Assembly: GCA_002391675.1 (NCBI GenBank)
Contig: DGFM01000015.1
Coordinates: 8,616 to 42,691, forward strand
DNA length: 34,076 nucleotides
Origin: Cloacimonetes bacterium UBA3900
GTDB taxonomy: Bacteria > Cloacimonadota > Cloacimonadia > Cloacimonadales > Cloacimonadaceae
Reading direction: 5' to 3'
Positions 8,001 to 15,249 of this stretch are shown piece by piece. Under the pieces are notes generated by a model. It saw nothing but the letters and a program-made list of their open reading frames with translations. It was not told the origin of the DNA and did not search any database. A program made the position numbers and the translations under genes. Within the stretch, counting starts at the first letter, position 1; each line of letters starts with the position of its first letter.

Positions 8001-9638
8001 GATTTTGCCACTGAACCCACGAATTTCGTTAAGGAATCGGCTTTTACGAGCCCTCTTTATGTAGTCGACCAGAGCACAGATAAAGAATGGATTTACGTAG
8101 TCACTGGCAGCGTTTTAGGTGCCAGCAGTGTCACCGGCGAGAATGTCACCTTCTTCACCTTTGATGCGACCAGTACCGAAGACTACAACAACGTACCCGA
8201 TGGCTGTTACATCCAGTTGCCTTTGGAAGATGTGATCCTGAGGGATGAATATAACCAACCAATAGAGTGCTTTGACACCTTGGACAAGTGGATCCTGATC
8301 GACAACATCGCGCCCACTCCTGTGGTTTGGGAAGACGAGATCACCGCTCTTCTGCACCCCTGCCGCACCACGCCCAACGCGAACAACTCGATCGATCTGA
8401 TGTGGACCAACCCTGAAGATGCGAAGAAGATCCAGATCTGGACCCTGAGTTACGGCGATGCCGGAGACGGCTACACCCACTATCCGGAGTATGAAGACCA
8501 CAGCGAGCCGATTCTCACAGCTCCGGATCCACTACTCGGCAGTCCGCAAAATGGCTGGGTGAAAGCCGCCGAGATCGATCCTCCCGAAACCTTCCCCTAT
8601 ACCTTAACCGGTATGGAGCGTGGTTATTATTACATCACCCTCTTTGCCATGGATGAGGTTGGCAACATCAGCGACGCACCCGAAGCTCCCTTCTACCGTG
8701 AGTCTATATCCTACTGGCCCGGAGATGTAAACGGCGACGGAGAAGTCAAGGACGACGATCTCAGCTCGTTGGGTGCTGTCTGGGGCTTAACTTCCAGCAG
8801 CGATGCCTGGAACAACTTGATTGATATTGGCCCCTCAACAGATTACGCCCGCCGTTCCCGCCCTATGCCGGACGGCAAGATCGACATCGAAGACCTGATG
8901 ATGTTGGCCATGAACTACTACAACACGCATTACACAGATTATCACAGGAATTCGCCGGAACTCAATCCTGTCACGGTGACGATGGCTACGCAGAGCAGCG
9001 GAAACCAGGTCGTTGTGAATCTGGAGCTGAGCGGGAACAATGGATTCCTGAAAGGCCTGAATATGCCCATCGCCTACGGCAGCGGATTGCAACTGATGTC
9101 TGTTGAGCAGGGTAATATCTGGCCGGAAACCAGCCTGCTGCTGCACACCAATGCTGAAGGCCTGGTGGAGGTCTCCTGCGTCACCCTGGGCCGGAACGCC
9201 CTGGAAGGTGACGGCAACATTGCCACCCTCGTCTTCAACGTAGTGGGCGACGATACTGAGATCACGCCTCAACCGATGATCGCCCGCAGCCTGGACAACC
9301 ACGAGATCACCGTATCCTATGACTGCACAGCCAACGACGACCTGGTGAATGTGATCCCGCTGGAAAGCTACCTGGGCAGCAACTACCCCAACCCCTTCAA
9401 TCCCAGCACCACTATCCAATACGGATTGAAGGAAGCCGGCAGCGTGAGGATCAATGTCTACAACTCACGTGGACAGCTGGTGCGCACCTTGGTTGATGAA
9501 AACAAGGCCGCCGGAACCTACCGCGTGGTTTGGGATGGCAAGGACGGCAGAAACCGCTCCGTTTCCTCCGGAATCTACTATTTCCGTATGGAAGCGAAAG
9601 GCTGTATGAAAACCAACAAAGGCATCCTCATCAAGTAA
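5013..9638 (+). CDS. Large secreted beta-helix protein with dockerin-like and FlgD-like sorting domains
   Basis: This encodes 1541 residues from an ATG preceded by AGGAG. A signal peptide ends in AWA (about 1-22). Residues 25 to about 945 are right-handed parallel beta-helix repeats of the pectate-lyase type. They contain two near-identical blocks (about 30-296 and 297-564) and the start of a third, each opening with AIQAAIDAA. A cohesin-like beta domain follows (about 960-1080), then a spacer, then a dockerin-like pair of calcium loops (GDVNGDGEVKDDDL and MPDGKIDIEDL, about 1237-1300). A second cohesin-like domain (about 1319-1450) precedes the tail (about 1455-1541) with NYPNPFNPSTTI and a VWDGKDG turn, as in type IX-type sorting domains. 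It is likely surface-attached or released. Enzyme activity on polysaccharide is possible, but I see no catalytic signature. Confidence 0.88.
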   Translation: MTRSLFLALFLTVLLGISTAWATIIYVPTDHSTIQAAIDAADPGDEIQVADGTYTISATLNINKSLSIIGESESGVIIDASAVNGYGINIEASDVTLQNFTVLPNPNSNDHYCIKANPATPPTIYANLTLGHITINGSRRSAFDIHGYDNVVLSNLTATGTTRGVGLAVSGCHDVDMSYITTSGNAWGGVAVYVSKPQYINRGSDNVNLNFANSTLADGIYSEDEAGLFNTNIHISGYTYGINNEYATNENIEFYIGGTLADALDLGAGFNAKYNNKMSYVWANADPIENYYVGPGMAIQAAIDAATPGDVINVANGTYQQTATLDINKGLSIIGESESGVIIDASTVTSYGIQIQASNVTLQNFTVLPNPDANDHYCIKANPATPPTIYANLTLGHITINGSRRSAFDIHGYDNVVLSNLTATGTTRGVGLAVAGCHNVDMSNITTSGNAWGGVAVYVSKPQYINRGSDNVNLNFANSTLADGIYSEDEEGLFNTNIHISGYTYGINNEYATTPHIKNIEFYIGGTLADALDLGAGFNAKYNNKMSYVWANADPIENYYVGPGMAIQAAIDAASDGDVINVAAGTYNEAVTINKGVSVLGAGAATTTIDALSDVDKSTVVKIDTTSGDVKLDGFTIRNSTTEEAEITKVLLVSGSTGAMVEISNNIIIGGYDSATETYTDSGFGFWSSNCESNLFFHHNNISHCYDNAVGLERHRGTSEISYNTISDCAPFPAIWFMTEKSGSEAPEMYEITARQYIHHNTITTGACIGMAAPYGGHYNQYLGGKYTDVEISYNNISNLPANGKGIQLEADGDNGGFYNPVIANNTITGASGLPSTSARGIRILGNVFNADINNNTISGVYRGIWQSYSWGQPGIPGPSGNTLRNNSITDCAIGVENQYSTTDAVITLTDNQFSDNHIHVYYSGNEPDVNTLILTNTYAPTYFIKGQTIYGNGAVLYVDAPLEVIQDNVQQTYSVKASYAENLRGFTVKLVIPKADFATEPTNFVKESAFTSPLYVVDQSTDKEWIYVVTGSVLGASSVTGENVTFFTFDATSTEDYNNVPDGCYIQLPLEDVILRDEYNQPIECFDTLDKWILIDNIAPTPVVWEDEITALLHPCRTTPNANNSIDLMWTNPEDAKKIQIWTLSYGDAGDGYTHYPEYEDHSEPILTAPDPLLGSPQNGWVKAAEIDPPETFPYTLTGMERGYYYITLFAMDEVGNISDAPEAPFYRESISYWPGDVNGDGEVKDDDLSSLGAVWGLTSSSDAWNNLIDIGPSTDYARRSRPMPDGKIDIEDLMMLAMNYYNTHYTDYHRNSPELNPVTVTMATQSSGNQVVVNLELSGNNGFLKGLNMPIAYGSGLQLMSVEQGNIWPETSLLLHTNAEGLVEVSCVTLGRNALEGDGNIATLVFNVVGDDTEITPQPMIARSLDNHEITVSYDCTANDDLVNVIPLESYLGSNYPNPFNPSTTIQYGLKEAGSVRINVYNSRGQLVRTLVDENKAAGTYRVVWDGKDGRNRSVSSGIYYFRMEAKGCMKTNKGILIK
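5106..6704 (+). repeat. Recent tandem duplication inside the beta-helix gene
   Basis: Two in-frame DNA blocks, about 5106-5900 and 5901-6704, are nearly identical over most of their length. The offset is 795 bases for the first part and 804 after a 9-base insertion near 6552. A third, partial start lies at 6705. The identity extends to third codon positions, so the duplication is recent or kept homogeneous by gene conversion. Confidence 0.93.
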
Positions 9639-9650
9639 ACTTGTTAACAC

Positions 9651-9676
9651 GGAGTCCGTCCTGCGGGGCGGACTCC
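9651..9676 (+). other. Intercistronic hairpin
   Basis: Perfect 8-base arms GGAGTCCG (9651-9658) and CGGACTCC (9669-9676) lie between the beta-helix gene and the next gene. There is no run of T after the stem, so it is not a standard terminator. It may be an RNA-stability or attenuation structure that lowers expression of the downstream genes relative to the first. Confidence 0.5.
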
Positions 9677-9697
9677 ACTATCTAAAGGTCAAGACAA

Positions 9698-10804
9698 ATG
9701 TATTGCAGGCTTGCGTTGGCCCTTATTCTGGCTTGCCTGGCTTCAGGCTTGGGAGCACAGGTGGTTAGCATCACCCCTAATCCGCAGACAGTCGAAGCGC
9801 AGCAGAACTTCACGGTCACAGTGCATCTGGATACCGCAACAGAGGTGCGGGGCAGCACCAGCTGGATCACCTACGACCCCGGCAAGGTGACTTTCGTCTC
9901 AGCCGCCCGCGGCAGCTTACTGGACGGATTCCCGATGTACTGGTTCATAGCTGCTCCGGAAACGCCGGACAGGGTGCGCATTTCGAGCCAAATCCTCCAG
10001 GCCGGAGCGTCGGTGTTCGGGCCCGGTGATTTGATCTATATCACTTTCACCGCGGTTGAAGAAGGCTTCACCACCCTCGAATTCTACGATTTGCAGCTGT
10101 ATGACCTGCTTGGGAACGTCATCCCGGATGTGACCACCAACAACGGCGACGTAATAATCGGGCCTTCGCCTGCTTACCTGAAGGCTAAATGCTGGCTGCA
10201 AGGAGCTTACAGCAACGGCTCCATGCACACTCTGCAAAACAACGTCATTCCCCTTACCTCGCCATACGCAGCAGACCCGGTGACGGTGGACTCCATCCCT
10301 GAGGACGTGGTGGACTGGTGCCTGCTGGAACTGCGTTCGACCCATAACGGCCAGCCCACAGTGTGCAAATCCGTCTGGCTGGGTTCCGACGGCTGGCTGC
10401 GCCTGCCTGACAAGCCCTACCTTATCCTGATGGACAGCTCTGCCGGACCTTGGTATGTTGTTGTCCGCCACCGCAACCATCTGGCCGTGATGAGCAGTTC
10501 TGCGGTCTATTTTGGCAGCAGCGGCTCTCCGCCTATCCTCGACCTGGGTGATATCACCAGCATTTATGGAGGCGGCGGTGTGAAAGAAGTGGAGACTGGG
10601 ATTGTGGCCCTGGCAGCCGGTGATGCAAACCGGGACGGAGTGGTTGCTCCCGTCGACCGGATGTCCTACTGGAGGCCGCAGTCCGGCCTGAGTGGCTATT
10701 ACTCCGCAGATTTTGACCTGGATGGATTTGTCGCTCCCCGTGACCTGAATTCCATGTGGCGGACCAATACGGGCTTGCTTAGCACGGTGCCCGCTTCGCG
10801 GTGA
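9698..10804 (+). CDS. Secreted cohesin-like/dockerin-like protein (paralogue A)
   Basis: This encodes 368 residues. A signal peptide ends GLGA and is followed by Q. Residues about 22-150 form a cohesin-like beta sandwich (VTVHLDTATEVRG ... GDLIYITFTAVEEG). Next is a module seen in Bacteroidetes-type secreted proteins: LQGAY, LTSPY, VDWCLLELRS, then a YVVVRHRNHLAVMSS strand. The C-terminus has two calcium-loop motifs, DANRDGVVAPVD and DFDLDGFVAPRD, joined by a tryptophan-rich linker, which is dockerin-like. There is no FlgD-like tail. It is the closest relative in the window of the gene at 11627. The next gene starts 5 bases after its stop, so the pair is cotranscribed. Function is unknown; calcium-dependent assembly is inferred. 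Confidence 0.82.
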   Translation: MYCRLALALILACLASGLGAQVVSITPNPQTVEAQQNFTVTVHLDTATEVRGSTSWITYDPGKVTFVSAARGSLLDGFPMYWFIAAPETPDRVRISSQILQAGASVFGPGDLIYITFTAVEEGFTTLEFYDLQLYDLLGNVIPDVTTNNGDVIIGPSPAYLKAKCWLQGAYSNGSMHTLQNNVIPLTSPYAADPVTVDSIPEDVVDWCLLELRSTHNGQPTVCKSVWLGSDGWLRLPDKPYLILMDSSAGPWYVVVRHRNHLAVMSSSAVYFGSSGSPPILDLGDITSIYGGGGVKEVETGIVALAAGDANRDGVVAPVDRMSYWRPQSGLSGYYSADFDLDGFVAPRDLNSMWRTNTGLLSTVPASR

Positions 10805-10808
10805 ACGT

Positions 10809-11606
10809 ATGAAATCGAAAACTCTGGAACTATCGCTACTTCTTATTCTGCTGACAACGCTCGCTTGCGGACGGCTTTTCGCACAGCAGGGCACGGCCTG
10901 TAGCGGCGGCATCGAGTTTTCCTTTGCCAACCCGGAATTGGTCGAGTGGGAAGGGGAAAGCTATTTCAGCCTGGACGTTATGGCCTGCAGTGCGGATAGC
11001 GATCGAAGGCTGGGAACGGGGATAGTCCTGCTGAACTATAATCCTGAGGTTTTTGGCTATAGTGTCAGAACAAACAACAACGTGATCGTTACTCAGGGAG
11101 ACCTGGTGCTCAGGGAGCCCTTCCCCTTTTACTACTTCATCATCAATGACAACACCGGCACCCGTCTGGCCATTACCTTTGAATACTTGTTTTCAGCGGG
11201 AAATGGCGGGTTGCTTTCTACCACCCCACAACAGCTTCTAAATATTAAATTCAAGGTTATCGGCACGGGACACAGGGCGGGGATCAGTTTTGAGCAAAAC
11301 ATGATGTCCGGCCAGCAATACTGGGATGACAACGCTACCTTGTTCGATCCCGTAGTCGCTCTGGATGTTGAAAACAGTCTAATCCCGAGCCTGCCCCTAC
11401 ACCTTGCCCTGACGATAACTGGCGATGTTGTATTTGTATCATGGGATCAGGTATCCGGTTGTACCTATTCAGTTTATTCGGCAGTGGATCCCCTGGCCAA
11501 TGAATGGCAACTGGAGGCTTCCGGACTGACTGAGCCAGCCTGGAGCCAAGCCGTGGAAGAAGATAAGAAATTCTTCCGGGTAACCGCTACAGGAACTCAG
11601 CAATAA
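10809..11606 (+). CDS. Secreted cohesin-like protein (paralogue B), no sorting tail
   Basis: This encodes 265 residues with a signal peptide ending RLFA, followed by Q. The body (about 30-190) is a cohesin-like beta domain with LGTGIVLLNYNPEVFG, FYYFIINDN and FKVIGTGHRAGISF. A short C-terminal beta segment (LALTITGDVVFVSWDQVSG ... FFRVTATG) looks like a fibronectin type III-like fold. It aligns with the first half of the 12817 protein (shared GNGG, TP.QL, KF.V and GQ.. ..D features), but it ends where that protein continues into a sorting domain. The cysteine in LACGR is not in a good lipobox. Role unknown. Confidence 0.78.
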   Translation: MKSKTLELSLLLILLTTLACGRLFAQQGTACSGGIEFSFANPELVEWEGESYFSLDVMACSADSDRRLGTGIVLLNYNPEVFGYSVRTNNNVIVTQGDLVLREPFPFYYFIINDNTGTRLAITFEYLFSAGNGGLLSTTPQQLLNIKFKVIGTGHRAGISFEQNMMSGQQYWDDNATLFDPVVALDVENSLIPSLPLHLALTITGDVVFVSWDQVSGCTYSVYSAVDPLANEWQLEASGLTEPAWSQAVEEDKKFFRVTATGTQQ

Positions 11607-11626
11607 ATGTCAAAGGAGACTACATT

Positions 11627-12802
11627 ATGATTGTATTAAGGTATGCCAAAGTCTTTTTGGTACTGACGCTGGGGTTGTTTTTCACCCAATTTGCCTGGGC
11701 ACAGGTGCGCGTCTATATAGATCCGGCTGAAAAACAGCTATGCTATTCTGAATCAACTACCCTGGCTGTGAAGATCGAAGGCCTGGTGCAAAATGCGCCC
11801 CTGCGCGGTTATCAGGTCCATCTGGACTTTGATAGCACCTATCTGGAAGTGTCCGGAGTGGCGGCTTTCCAGGAAGGAGAATTCTTAAGCGCTGTTGGCT
11901 CAACCCAATGGTATTTAATTGAAGAAAATGGAGGATACACCGCCACCTGCTCTATCTTGGACTACACACAGGGAGCTTACGGCACAGGAACGCTTTTTTA
12001 CGTTACCCTCAAAGCCAAAGACCAGTCTACAGGCCCGGATGGAACGGATGTGCTGCTCTCCGATGTGATCCTGCGTCAACCGCTCAACCAAGCCATCAGC
12101 TACGAACCGCCCGGCTCGTGCAACATCGTGATCGAACCCCCGCATATCTACACAGGCCTCAAGGTGTTTCTGCAGGGGCCCTATGTCACGGGCGGGAGCA
12201 TGACCCATGTCCTGAGCGACGATGGTTACCTTCCGCTTACCTCACCCTATGATGCCAGCTTAACGCTCACAGCCTTTCCAGACGTCTCACCCCGCTACAT
12301 CGTAGACTGGATCTATATCCAGCTTCGGGCTGCCTCCACCGGCCCCTCTGAACAACCGCAGAGCTGCTTCCTGCTCGACGACGGCACGGTGGTGGACGTG
12401 AATGGAAATCCGAAGTTGGCTTTCTTTTTAACCGGAGGCATGCAGTATTATGTTGTAGTGCAGCATAGAAACCACCTCGAAATAATGTCCGCCCAACCGG
12501 TTGCCTTTTCCACCGATCCGCAAACCGCGACGGTGGGAGACCTGACTTTGCTTAATTCTGTCTATGGCGGTAATGTCCGTGGTGTATACGCGGTAGAGCC
12601 TACTGTCCTTGCCCTCTGTTCTGGAGATGCAGATCAGGACGGAATAGTAGGACCCGTGGACGCAAGAATCTATTGGCGTCTTGAGGCTGGTATGTTGCAT
12701 GGGTATTATGTAGCTGATTTTAATTTAGACGGGAATGTACAACCCAATGACAGAAATTTCTACTGGCGTACAGCTTCCGGAAAAATATCACAAGTCCCAT
12801 GA
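11627..12802 (+). CDS. Secreted cohesin-like/dockerin-like protein (paralogue A')
   Basis: This encodes 391 residues; AAGGAG lies upstream of the ATG. A signal peptide ends FAWA, followed by Q. The domain order matches the 9698 gene: cohesin-like sandwich (VKIEGLVQNAPLRGYQVHLDF onward, split here as VKIEGLVQN and GYQVHLDF; about 25-170); the LQGPY, LPLTSPY, VDWIYIQLR and YYVVVQHRNHLEIMS module (about 180-290); and C-terminal calcium loops DADQDGIVGPVD and DFNLDGNVQPND with tryptophans nearby. There is no FlgD-like tail. With the gene at 9698 it marks a duplication of a two-gene A-B unit. Likely exported and calcium-binding; partner unknown. Confidence 0.82.
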   Translation: MIVLRYAKVFLVLTLGLFFTQFAWAQVRVYIDPAEKQLCYSESTTLAVKIEGLVQNAPLRGYQVHLDFDSTYLEVSGVAAFQEGEFLSAVGSTQWYLIEENGGYTATCSILDYTQGAYGTGTLFYVTLKAKDQSTGPDGTDVLLSDVILRQPLNQAISYEPPGSCNIVIEPPHIYTGLKVFLQGPYVTGGSMTHVLSDDGYLPLTSPYDASLTLTAFPDVSPRYIVDWIYIQLRAASTGPSEQPQSCFLLDDGTVVDVNGNPKLAFFLTGGMQYYVVVQHRNHLEIMSAQPVAFSTDPQTATVGDLTLLNSVYGGNVRGVYAVEPTVLALCSGDADQDGIVGPVDARIYWRLEAGMLHGYYVADFNLDGNVQPNDRNFYWRTASGKISQVP

Positions 12803-12816
12803 AATAAGGAGATAAC

Positions 12817-14022
12817 ATGAAACAACTACTTATCCTGCTAATTGTCTTGATACCGATTGCATTGACAGCCCAGTACGGTTTAGTCGGAGATGCTGGGATA
12901 CTGTACACATTGGCTAATGGCGCTTTTACAGAATCCGGTGGTGTCAACTATTTTGAGTTTGATATCATGGCCCAGGCAACTCCAGAAGAACAGGGAGAAC
13001 TCACCAGATTCGGAGACGGAATGATCCATCTATATTACAATACAGATGCTTTTGGGGAAGACCTCTATACTCACAATAATGTAGAGGTTTCTCTTGGTCA
13101 ACTCACAACCAGTCCATACCCAGGTGTAGACTTCTATTTGATACTTCTGAACGACACGGCGGGTCGTGGTGGCTATCCGGTTCTGTTGGCCATCACTCTT
13201 GAGTTTATTTCAAATGAAGGAAACGGTGGTATCTTGCCCGCTACACCTATCCAGCTTGTTCATGTCAAATTTGTGGTTCAGGATCCTTCCCAGGTTGCGT
13301 CGGTTTGCTTTTGGCCAAATGAGATGGGGGGGCAGTCATTCTATGACGATCAATGGACATACTACAATAACGTTGCAGTGGGAAACTGCATCTATCTCAA
13401 CCCCACAGTCCCCGTCGAGCTTTCGCATTTCTCCGCCACCATGACTGCGGAAAACAATGTGCAGCTTACCTGGGTTTCGCAGACCGAGACCAGCGTCTTG
13501 GGCTACAACGTGTACCGTAGCGCCGATTCAGACCTGAGCGGCGCCCTCAAGGTCTCGCCCTTGATAGAGGGAACCAACACCTCTCATGCTCAGACCTACA
13601 TCTATGTGGATGAGGAACTGTATCAAGACGGAACCTATTACTACTGGTTGCAAAGTGTGGATATAGACGGCTCCGTCAGCTACCATGGCCCCGCAAGCGT
13701 GGTCTTCAGCCATGGAGGTCAGACAGCTTCACCTCCCATTCCACTTGCCACCAAGCTGGAAAATGCCTATCCCAATCCCTTCAACCCGGATACCACTATT
13801 CGTTATCAGCTCAAAAACCCCGGCAAGGTGACGATAGACATCTACAACCATAAGGGACAGATCGTGCGCAGCTTCAGCCAAAGCCACGCTGCTCCCGGAT
13901 ACTATGGAGTCAACTGGGATGGACGCGACAGCTCGGGTAGAGCTCTGGCTTCCGGTGTTTATCTTTACAAGATGAGCAGTGGCAGCTATAGTTTCACCAA
14001 GAAGCTGATATTGCAGAAATAG
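12817..14022 (+). CDS. Secreted cohesin-like protein with FlgD-like sorting domain (paralogue B')
   Basis: This encodes 401 residues; AAGGAG lies 6 bases before the ATG. A signal peptide ends ALTA, followed by Q. Residues about 20-195 are a cohesin-like domain paralogous to the 10809 protein. A fibronectin type III-like domain follows (PVELSHFSATMTAENNVQLT onward, about 200-300), as often found before sorting tails. The C-terminus (about 315-401) is a FlgD-like domain with AYPNPFNPDTTIRYQL, a DIYNHKGQIVRS strand, an NWDGRDSSG turn and the final KKLILQK. It is the only member of the four-gene set with this tail, so it is the best candidate for surface anchoring. A terminator follows at 14053. 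Confidence 0.84.
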   Translation: MKQLLILLIVLIPIALTAQYGLVGDAGILYTLANGAFTESGGVNYFEFDIMAQATPEEQGELTRFGDGMIHLYYNTDAFGEDLYTHNNVEVSLGQLTTSPYPGVDFYLILLNDTAGRGGYPVLLAITLEFISNEGNGGILPATPIQLVHVKFVVQDPSQVASVCFWPNEMGGQSFYDDQWTYYNNVAVGNCIYLNPTVPVELSHFSATMTAENNVQLTWVSQTETSVLGYNVYRSADSDLSGALKVSPLIEGTNTSHAQTYIYVDEELYQDGTYYYWLQSVDIDGSVSYHGPASVVFSHGGQTASPPIPLATKLENAYPNPFNPDTTIRYQLKNPGKVTIDIYNHKGQIVRSFSQSHAAPGYYGVNWDGRDSSGRALASGVYLYKMSSGSYSFTKKLILQK

Positions 14023-14052
14023 GTATCTTTCCAGGAATGGACACGACTTAAG

Positions 14053-14075
14053 GGCCGGCAAGCGCTGGCCTTTTT
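14053..14075 (+). terminator. Rho-independent terminator after the secreted-protein cluster
   Basis: Arms GGCCGGC (14053-14059) and GCTGGCC (14064-14070) pair with one G-T wobble around an AAGC loop, followed directly by five T. It ends the transcription unit running from 5013 or 9698 to 14022. Confidence 0.75.
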
Positions 14076-14138
14076 GCCGTTGGCTTCGCTGACGGGCGGT
14101 GGATCGGTGACAGCCGGCTACGCTGCGTAAAATCCAGC

Positions 14139-14169
14139 TTGTCACAGCCTGCAATTTCGTTATCATTTG
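14139..14169 (+). promoter_or_regulatory. Weak candidate promoter for the 14211 gene
   Basis: TTG at 14139-14141 is followed after 20 bases by ATCATTTG (14162-14169), a partial match to the Bacteroidetes -7 element TAnnTTTG. Start and spacing are plausible, but the match is imperfect. Confidence 0.25.
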
Positions 14170-14210
14170 GTAAAAAAGGGAAGCCCAAGGGCTTGCAAAA
14201 GGAGATCAGA

Positions 14211-14747
14211 GTGGATAACACAGAAGTCAAAAAAGAGAGTAAGATCAGCGGTAAGACCAAGTTTTGGGGCATCGTGATCATCATAGTCTTGATAGTTTTG
14301 GCGGTGTGGATCTTTGTGGTTCCGCGCGTTAAAGCCAATATCGCCAAGCGCAGAGCGGCAGAGATCATGACTGCCGTGGAAAATCTTAAGCAAGAAGTGG
14401 ATGACTATTGGAAAGAGCATGATGGCGGCGGTGGATTTGTGATGAGCGAAGCCCTGGCTGCTGCCGGAATCAAGAAAGGCGTGCAGGAGAAATGGCAGTT
14501 TGTGGTTGCCTGGAAGCCCACCGATATCTACACCAAGGAGATGATGGACAAGCTCAATGATTTGAGCGATGGCAAGTATGTGTTTGTAGCACCTTACAAG
14601 ATGATCATGGCGGTGGCCACAGACAAGAACCCCTTGAAGACGGGTGTCAAGCTGTGGTATGATGCCAAAACAAACGATTATCACGGCTTTGGTGTCAATA
14701 ATAAGGTGGAACCCGACTGGAGTGAAATCTTTACAGACCCGAAATAA
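14211..14747 (+). CDS. Membrane-anchored protein of unknown function
   Basis: This encodes about 178 residues from a GTG at 14211 with AAAGGAG at 14198-14204. An in-frame TTG at 14139 would extend it, but it lacks a ribosome-binding site and would overlap the candidate promoter. The protein has a short charged N-terminus, one transmembrane helix (WGIVIIIVLIVLAVWIFVV, about 20-38) and then a basic stop-transfer run. A helical stretch (AEIMTAVENLKQEVDDYWKEH) and an alpha/beta C-terminal domain follow. The layout recalls pseudopilins, but the helix is not preceded by a prepilin cleavage motif. I do not recognise a family. It lies alone between a terminator and repeat DNA. Confidence 0.7.
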   Translation: MDNTEVKKESKISGKTKFWGIVIIIVLIVLAVWIFVVPRVKANIAKRRAAEIMTAVENLKQEVDDYWKEHDGGGGFVMSEALAAAGIKKGVQEKWQFVVAWKPTDIYTKEMMDKLNDLSDGKYVFVAPYKMIMAVATDKNPLKTGVKLWYDAKTNDYHGFGVNNKVEPDWSEIFTDPK

Positions 14748-14751
14748 TTAG

Positions 14752-14947
14752 TAGTGAGTAGTGAGTTGTGAGTCGCTTCGCTGATCTCGGGATTCGTGTG
14801 CCCGTGATGGCAATCCGCACAGCTCTTGGGCTCTCTTTATTGCCCACGAATTACACGAATTAACACGAATTAAGGGGGTCTGTTGCCGCTGGCCAAGTAT
14901 GGTCGCTTGCCGTAGCGACCTGGTAGCCGGAGCTTGCTAAAGCGCCC
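14752..14947 (-). repeat. Inverted dispersed copy of part of the 311-bp repeat
   Basis: Read on the minus strand, this stretch reproduces the order of the 3421-4225 repeat: CAAGCTCCGGCTACCAGG, GGTCGCTACGG, CATACTTGGCCAGCGGCA, then ATTCGTGTTAATTCGTG, the GTGGGCAA-TAAA region and the ACTCACAACTCACTACT end. The internal spacing differs, so it is a diverged dispersed copy. Confidence 0.8.
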
Positions 14948-14952
14948 TTAAC

Positions 14953-15028
14953 GGCACTCATTTGAGTGCCGATGCAAACATCCGTTGCTCACTTGAGCAA
15001 CGGTTAATGGTCGGTTCGGCGACCGACC
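14953..15028. repeat. Array of three short perfect hairpins
   Basis: Three consecutive palindromes with unrelated arms: GGCACTCA (14953-14960 with 14963-14970), CCGTTGCTCA (14982-14991 with 14994-15003) and GGTCGGT (15009-15015 with 15022-15028). The first two arm words reappear as hairpins at 33805-33822 and 33771-33792. Confidence 0.75.
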
Positions 15029-15155
15029 CTACTGCGGCGCTACGGCTAACGCCGGCTACGTCGGTACACGGATACACACGGATGTTTACGGCTGAGGCCG
15101 GCAGGTCAGCTTGCTGGTTCACCGGCCCGCTTGTGTACAGCCTTTCTGCCCTTTT

Positions 15156-15180
15156 AGCTGATCTAAATAATAGATCAGCT
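15156..15180. promoter_or_regulatory. 10-base perfect palindrome, candidate operator
   Basis: AGCTGATCTA (15156-15165) and TAGATCAGCT (15171-15180) form a perfect inverted repeat with a 5-base centre, about 30 bases before the -35 of the candidate hydrogenase promoter. It is AT-rich and unlike the GC-rich intergenic hairpins. It could be a regulator-binding site or a weak terminator. It does not match the Rex redox-repressor consensus. Confidence 0.4.
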
Positions 15181-15210
15181 ACTTTTTGCTTGACTTTTTT
15201 GCCCCTTTTA

Positions 15211-15238
15211 TTGGACTGTCACTGTACTACTATATAAG
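15211..15238 (+). promoter_or_regulatory. Candidate promoter for the hydrogenase operon
   Basis: TTGGAC (15211-15216), a 16-base spacer, then TATAAG (15233-15238). An alternative -35, TTGACT at 15190-15195, has no good -10 at the proper distance. Confidence 0.45.
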
Positions 15239-15249
15239 GTATGGTATGA

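Larger units (their letters stand above)
14748..15249. other. Repeat-rich intergenic region upstream of the hydrogenase genes
   Basis: About 500 bases without a credible gene. The first 200 are an inverted relative of the 311-bp repeat. Next comes a run of short perfect hairpins (14953-15028), then a GC-rich segment, then a 10-base palindrome and a candidate promoter near 15211-15238. A 91-codon open frame at 14962-15237 is made from this hairpin DNA and I reject it as a gene. Confidence 0.65.

Noticed and set aside
9917..10930. 337-codon open frame on the minus strand
   Set aside because: It is opposite two secreted proteins with clear signal peptides and shows no recognisable domain.
12817..14022. 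Fusion or frameshift between the B-type and A-type paralogues
   Set aside because: All four frames have their own signal peptide and ribosome-binding site, so they are separate intact genes.
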